Shown: positions 60,598-64,000 of the stretch, in pieces
Layout: each line of letters begins with the position of its first letter
Numbering within the stretch: the stretch's first letter is position 1
From: Rhizobium sp. BT04
GTDB lineage: Bacteria > Pseudomonadota > Alphaproteobacteria > Rhizobiales > Rhizobiaceae
NCBI RefSeq assembly: GCF_030053135.1
Contig: NZ_CP125651.1
Span: forward strand, 310,001 to 374,000
DNA: 64,000 nucleotides
Direction: 5' to 3'
Position numbers and translations under genes: made by a program
The notes under the pieces: generated by a model
What the model was told of the DNA's origin: nothing
Seen by the model: the letters and a program-made list of their open reading frames with translations, nothing else
The model's database searches: none

Positions 60598-61809
60598 GTG
60601 ACCGCCGACAGAACCGCAACCGCCTTTAAAGCTTCGTCCTTCGCCTGGGACGATCCCTTCCTGCTCGACGACCAGCTGTCCGAGGAAGAGCGCATGATCC
60701 GCGAAGCGGCCAGGGCTTTTTCCGAAGCCGAGTTGCTGCCGCGTGTTCAGGATGCCTATCTCCAGGAACACACCGATCCCGCTCTCTTCCGGCTGATGGG
60801 CAAGGCCGGGCTTCTCGGCGTGACCTTGCCGGAGAAATACGGTGCTGCCGGCGCCAATTATGTCGCCTATGGCCTCGTCGCCCGGGAAGTCGAGCGCATC
60901 GATTCCGGTTACCGCTCGATGATGAGTGTGCAGTCCTCTCTGGTGATCTATCCGATCTATGCCTATGGATCCGAAGCGCAGCGGGACAAATACCTGCCGG
61001 GCCTCGTTTCCGGTGAATTGATCGGCTGCTTCGGCCTGACCGAGCCGGATGCCGGTTCCGATCCGGGCGGCATGAAGACCCGCGCCGAGAAGATCGACGG
61101 CGGTTACCGCTTGCGCGGCTCGAAGACTTGGATCTCCAACGCACCGATCGCCGACGTCTTCGTCGTCTGGGCGAAATCGGAAGCGCATGGGGGTCAGATT
61201 CGCGGCTTCATCCTCGAAAAGGGCATGAAGGGCCTGTCCGCGCCAAAGATCGGCGGCAAGCTGTCGCTACGCGCTTCGATTACCGGCGAGATCGTGCTCG
61301 ACGGCGTCGAAGTCGGCGAAGATGCTCTGCTGCCGAACATTGCGGGCCTCAAGGGACCGTTCGGCTGCCTCAACCGCGCCCGCTACGGCATTTCCTGGGG
61401 TGTGCTCGGCGCTGCCGAGGATTGCTGGTTCCGCTCCCGGCAATATGGGCTCGATCGCATCCAGTTCGGCAAGCCGCTCGCCGGCACCCAGCTTTTCCAG
61501 AAGAAGCTCGCCGACATGCAGACGGAGATCGCGCTCGGGCTGCAAGGCAGCCTGCGTGTCGGCCGGCTGATGGACGCGGGCCAGTTCGCGCCGGAAATGG
61601 TTTCGATCGTCAAGCGCAACAATTGCGGCAAGGCGCTTGAGATCGCCAGGCATGCGCGCGACATGCACGGCGGCAACGGCATCCAGATCGAATATCATGT
61701 CATGCGCCACGCCCAGAACCTCGAAACGGTCAACACCTATGAGGGCACGCACGACGTCCACGCGCTGATCCTCGGCCGCGCCCAGACCGGCATCCAGGCA
61801 TTCTTCTGA
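60598..61809 (+). CDS. gcdH: Glutaryl-CoA dehydrogenase
   Basis: A 403-residue acyl-CoA dehydrogenase, start GTG 60598. The N-terminus ([19 protein letters not shown]) and above all the C-terminal [20 protein letters not shown], holding the catalytic glutamate, are hallmarks of glutaryl-CoA dehydrogenase rather than other members. FAD-binding motifs [14 protein letters not shown] and [12 protein letters not shown] are present. It oxidises and decarboxylates glutaryl-CoA to crotonyl-CoA, passing electrons to ETF, whose gene begins at the window end. Its stop overlaps the next ATG (TGATG). Confidence 0.94.
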   Translation: MTADRTATAFKASSFAWDDPFLLDDQLSEEERMIREAARAFSEAELLPRVQDAYLQEHTDPALFRLMGKAGLLGVTLPEKYGAAGANYVAYGLVAREVERIDSGYRSMMSVQSSLVIYPIYAYGSEAQRDKYLPGLVSGELIGCFGLTEPDAGSDPGGMKTRAEKIDGGYRLRGSKTWISNAPIADVFVVWAKSEAHGGQIRGFILEKGMKGLSAPKIGGKLSLRASITGEIVLDGVEVGEDALLPNIAGLKGPFGCLNRARYGISWGVLGAAEDCWFRSRQYGLDRIQFGKPLAGTQLFQKKLADMQTEIALGLQGSLRVGRLMDAGQFAPEMVSIVKRNNCGKALEIARHARDMHGGNGIQIEYHVMRHAQNLETVNTYEGTHDVHALILGRAQTGIQAFF

Positions 61810-62981
61810 TGGCCGGCGTAAACGGCGCGCCGCTTGCCGGCCTGAAAGTGGTTGAACTCGCCCGCATTCTCGCCGGCCCCTGGATCGGCCAGACGCTTGC
61901 CGATCTCGGCGCTGAGGTCATCAAGATCGAAAGCCCGCAAGGCGACGATACCCGCAGCTGGGGTCCGCCCTTTATCGAACGGCCGGACGGCAGGGGCGGC
62001 ACCGAGAAAGTGGCCGCCTATTTTCACGCAGCAAACAGGGGCAAGACGTCGCTTACTTGCGATTTCGCCGATCCGGAGGATCTTGCCCGCGTCCGGACCT
62101 TGATCGAAGAAGCAGATGTCGTGGTCGAAAATTTCAAGGTCGGCGGATTGAAGAAATTCGGCCTCGATTATGACAGCGTCGCCGCGATCAATCCACGCAT
62201 CGTCTACGCCTCCGTCACCGGTTTCGGCCAGACGGGTCCGCGCGCGCAGCAGCCGGGCTACGACTTCCTGATCCAGGGCATGTGCGGGATCATGGACCTG
62301 ACCGGTGAGCCCGATGGCGAACCGCAGAAGGTGGGCGTCGCCTGGATCGACGTCTTCACCGGACTTTACGGCGTGATCGGCATTCAGGCGGCGCTTGCCG
62401 AGCGTGAACGTTCCGGTCTCGGCCAGCAGGTCGATCTGGCGCTGTTCGATGTCGGCGTCGCGGTGCTCGCCAATCAGGCGATGAATTATCTGGCCGGCGG
62501 CAAGGTGCCTCGACGCATGGGCAATGCGCATCCCAACATCGTGCCCTACCAGGTCTTTCCGGCCGCCGACGGTCATCTCATCATCGCCTGTGGCAACGAC
62601 CGGCAATTTCAAGGTCTGTGCGGCCTGCTGGGCCTCGACGGGGTCGCGGACGATCCGGCCTTTGCCACCAATCCCGCGCGAGTGGAGAACCGCGAGGCGC
62701 TCTGCGCCTTGATTGCGGAAAAGACCAACCGCAGGCCAAAGGCGGTATTGATCGCCGACCTCGAGAGGGCAGGCATTCCGGGCGGGCCGATCAACAGCGT
62801 CGCCGAAGCGATCGACGAGCCGCAGATCGAGGCACGCGGACTGAGGATCGCGCCGGAAGGCCTGCCGGGTTTGAGAACGCCGATCAGCCTGTCGCGCAGC
62901 CCGCTGACGCTCGACAGGGCTTCTCCGATCTTGGGTGACGGACACTGGAACTTTCCCTCCGAAAAGGCAGACGCAGAATGA
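61809..62981 (+). CDS. Family III CoA-transferase (probable glutarate CoA-transferase)
   Basis: A 390-residue CaiB/BaiF-family protein: LAGLKVVELARILAGPWIGQ, LADLGAEVIKIESPQGDD, and PGYDFLIQGMCGIMDLTG with the catalytic aspartate. Next to gcdH, such enzymes activate glutarate using succinyl-CoA or another donor (GcdG/SUGCT type). One-base overlap with gcdH and a four-base overlap with the next gene show tight coupling. Confidence 0.9.
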   Translation: MAGVNGAPLAGLKVVELARILAGPWIGQTLADLGAEVIKIESPQGDDTRSWGPPFIERPDGRGGTEKVAAYFHAANRGKTSLTCDFADPEDLARVRTLIEEADVVVENFKVGGLKKFGLDYDSVAAINPRIVYASVTGFGQTGPRAQQPGYDFLIQGMCGIMDLTGEPDGEPQKVGVAWIDVFTGLYGVIGIQAALAERERSGLGQQVDLALFDVGVAVLANQAMNYLAGGKVPRRMGNAHPNIVPYQVFPAADGHLIIACGNDRQFQGLCGLLGLDGVADDPAFATNPARVENREALCALIAEKTNRRPKAVLIADLERAGIPGGPINSVAEAIDEPQIEARGLRIAPEGLPGLRTPISLSRSPLTLDRASPILGDGHWNFPSEKADAE

Positions 62982-63853
62982 TAGTCGAGGCCGTTGGAGT
63001 GGTCGGCGCCGGCCAGATGGGCAGCGGCATTGCCCATGTGCTTGCGCTTGCGGGATACGACGTCTCGCTGATGGATGTCGACGCGGAACGGCTTGGCGCC
63101 GCGATTGCCAAGATCGGTAGGGACATGGACCGGCAAGTAACGCGGGGCGTGATAACCGAGGAAGGAAAGCTGCTCGGCCTTCAGCGCATCCGGACGACGG
63201 TGCGGCTGCCGGAACTCGGGAAGAGCGATCTCGTCATCGAGTCCGCGACCGGGAAGGAAGCGGTCAAGCAGAAGATTTTCGACGATCTGGCAGAGCACCT
63301 GCGGCCGGAAACGATCCTGACGACCAATACGTCTTCGCTTTCCATCACCCGGCTCGCCGGAGGGACCAGTCGACCCGAGCAGTTCATGGGCCTCCATTTC
63401 ATGAACCCGGTTCCGGTCATGCAGCTTATCGAGCTCATCCGTGGAATTGCGACCAGCAAGGAAACCTTCGAGGCGGTCCGCGGGGTCGTCGAAAGGCTCG
63501 GCAAATCGGCCGTCGTGGCTGAGGATTATCCGGGCTTCATCGTCAATCGGCTACTGATCCCGATGATCAACGAGGCGGTCTATGCCCTCTACGAGGGCGT
63601 CGGTTCGGTCGCCGACATCGACAGCAGCATGAAGCTTGGCGCGAACCATCTGATGGGTCCGCTGGAACTTGCCGTCTTCATCGGCCTCGACACCTGCCTT
63701 GCCATCATGAATGTGCTCCATGACGGGCTCGCGGACACCAAGTACCGTCCTTGTCCGCTGCTGGTCAAATATGTCGAAGCCAAGTGGCTAGGGCGGAAGG
63801 TCGGCAAAGGTTTTTATGACTACCGTGGCCCCGAGCCCGTCCCTTCCCGCTGA
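62978..63853 (+). CDS. 3-hydroxybutyryl-CoA dehydrogenase
   Basis: A 291-residue NAD-dependent enzyme. Rossmann motif GVVGAGQMGSGIAHVLALAGY at the start, the catalytic His in GLHFMNPVPVMQLIE, and the C-terminal dimer domain ending GRKVGKGFYDY. It oxidises 3-hydroxybutyryl-CoA (or a related 3-hydroxyacyl-CoA) to acetoacetyl-CoA, two steps after crotonyl-CoA; the required enoyl-CoA hydratase is not in the window. ATGA-type overlap with the CoA-transferase gene. Confidence 0.92.
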   Translation: MIVEAVGVVGAGQMGSGIAHVLALAGYDVSLMDVDAERLGAAIAKIGRDMDRQVTRGVITEEGKLLGLQRIRTTVRLPELGKSDLVIESATGKEAVKQKIFDDLAEHLRPETILTTNTSSLSITRLAGGTSRPEQFMGLHFMNPVPVMQLIELIRGIATSKETFEAVRGVVERLGKSAVVAEDYPGFIVNRLLIPMINEAVYALYEGVGSVADIDSSMKLGANHLMGPLELAVFIGLDTCLAIMNVLHDGLADTKYRPCPLLVKYVEAKWLGRKVGKGFYDYRGPEPVPSR

Positions 63854-63884
63854 CCCCCGGCCCGCTGAACAGAGGTGAATGCAC

Positions 63885-64000
63885 ATGAGGATTCTCGTGC
63901 CCGTCAAACGGGTTGTCGACTACAACGTGAAGATCCGGGTGAAGGCGGATGGCACGGGTGTCGAGCTTGCCAATGTGAAGATGTCGATGAACCCGTTCGA
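63885..64000 (+). CDS. etfB: Electron transfer flavoprotein beta subunit, N-terminal part
   Basis: Cut by the window end: 38 residues are visible, opening [20 protein letters not shown] and reaching KMSMNPF, the typical EtfB N-terminus. An AGAGGTGA site lies before the ATG at 63885. As partner of EtfA it takes electrons from glutaryl-CoA dehydrogenase to the quinone pool, which fits its place in this operon. Confidence 0.92.
   Translation, partial: MRILVPVKRVVDYNVKIRVKADGTGVELANVKMSMNPF

Noticed and set aside
1..64000. CRISPR arrays, tRNA or rRNA genes, insertion sequences
   Set aside because: I looked for regularly spaced repeats, tRNA-like cloverleafs, rRNA segments and transposase motifs and found none. 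The repeats present are gene duplications.

Overview
The window looks like a fast-growing rhizobium of the Rhizobium leguminosarum/etli group. The main reason is a complete 14-gene type VI secretion (T6SS) operon in the exact order of the rhizobial impA-impN locus. Supporting signs are a TagF-phosphatase fusion, two TssC-type sheath genes, no TssJ lipoprotein, and generally GC-rich coding DNA with more AT-rich pockets in the effector region. All identifications come from reading translations and motifs by eye; no database search was run.

Layout. (1) Positions 1-9 kb, minus strand: the distal end of a T6SS cargo operon. It holds a DUF2169 adaptor, a DUF4150 PAAR-like effector with a C-terminal HH-type nuclease-like region, and then a tandem array of immunity-like genes: two or more members of a ~390-residue beta-propeller-like family and three GAD/DUF1851 (Tdi1-like) genes, plus chimeric remnants. 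An orphan HAMP protein lies at the edge. (2) 10-21 kb, minus strand: two VgrG modules. The vgrG N-terminal part and an upstream secreted-protein gene are duplicated as a ~2.08-kb direct repeat, and between the two copies sits a second cargo set: 120-residue protein, LHH nuclease effector, SUKH immunity protein, PAAR tip and a short orphan ORF. One copy of the upstream gene is fused in frame to a piece of a GAD/DUF1851 gene copied from the first array; the other carries a one-base frameshift. An unknown 362-residue protein, hcp and clpV (tssH) complete this arm. (3) 24.5-43.4 kb, plus strand: tssA, tssB, tssC, a second tssC-like gene (impD), impE, tssE, tssF, tssG, fha, tssK, tssL (with an OmpA-like domain), tssM, tagF-pppA and ppkA. 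The first three intergenic gaps each carry a GC hairpin; most later junctions overlap or are very short. (4) 43.4-49.9 kb: a Wza-type export lipoprotein, a broken DUF488 gene, a small secreted-protein/cupredoxin/ECF sigma group, an AraC regulator with a DoxX-like membrane protein, and a LysR regulator. (5) 50-64 kb: a catabolic region with a PAS protein translationally coupled to an unusual AAA+ NtrC-like regulator, a polyamine-type ABC transporter, an aldehyde dehydrogenase, a GABA/5-aminovalerate-type aminotransferase, a LysR regulator, glutaryl-CoA dehydrogenase, a family III CoA-transferase, 3-hydroxybutyryl-CoA dehydrogenase and the start of etfB.

How it works together. The plus-strand operon builds the membrane complex, baseplate and sheath, controlled by a kinase/phosphatase/FHA switch. 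The minus-strand arm supplies the tube (Hcp), recycling ATPase (ClpV), spikes (VgrG, PAAR), adaptors, DNase-like toxins and their immunity proteins. The duplications and chimeric joints show active exchange of cargo and immunity modules. The last region is best read as uptake of a diamine or amino acid (putrescine, cadaverine or 5-aminovalerate) with oxidation through glutarate and glutaryl-CoA to acetoacetyl-CoA.
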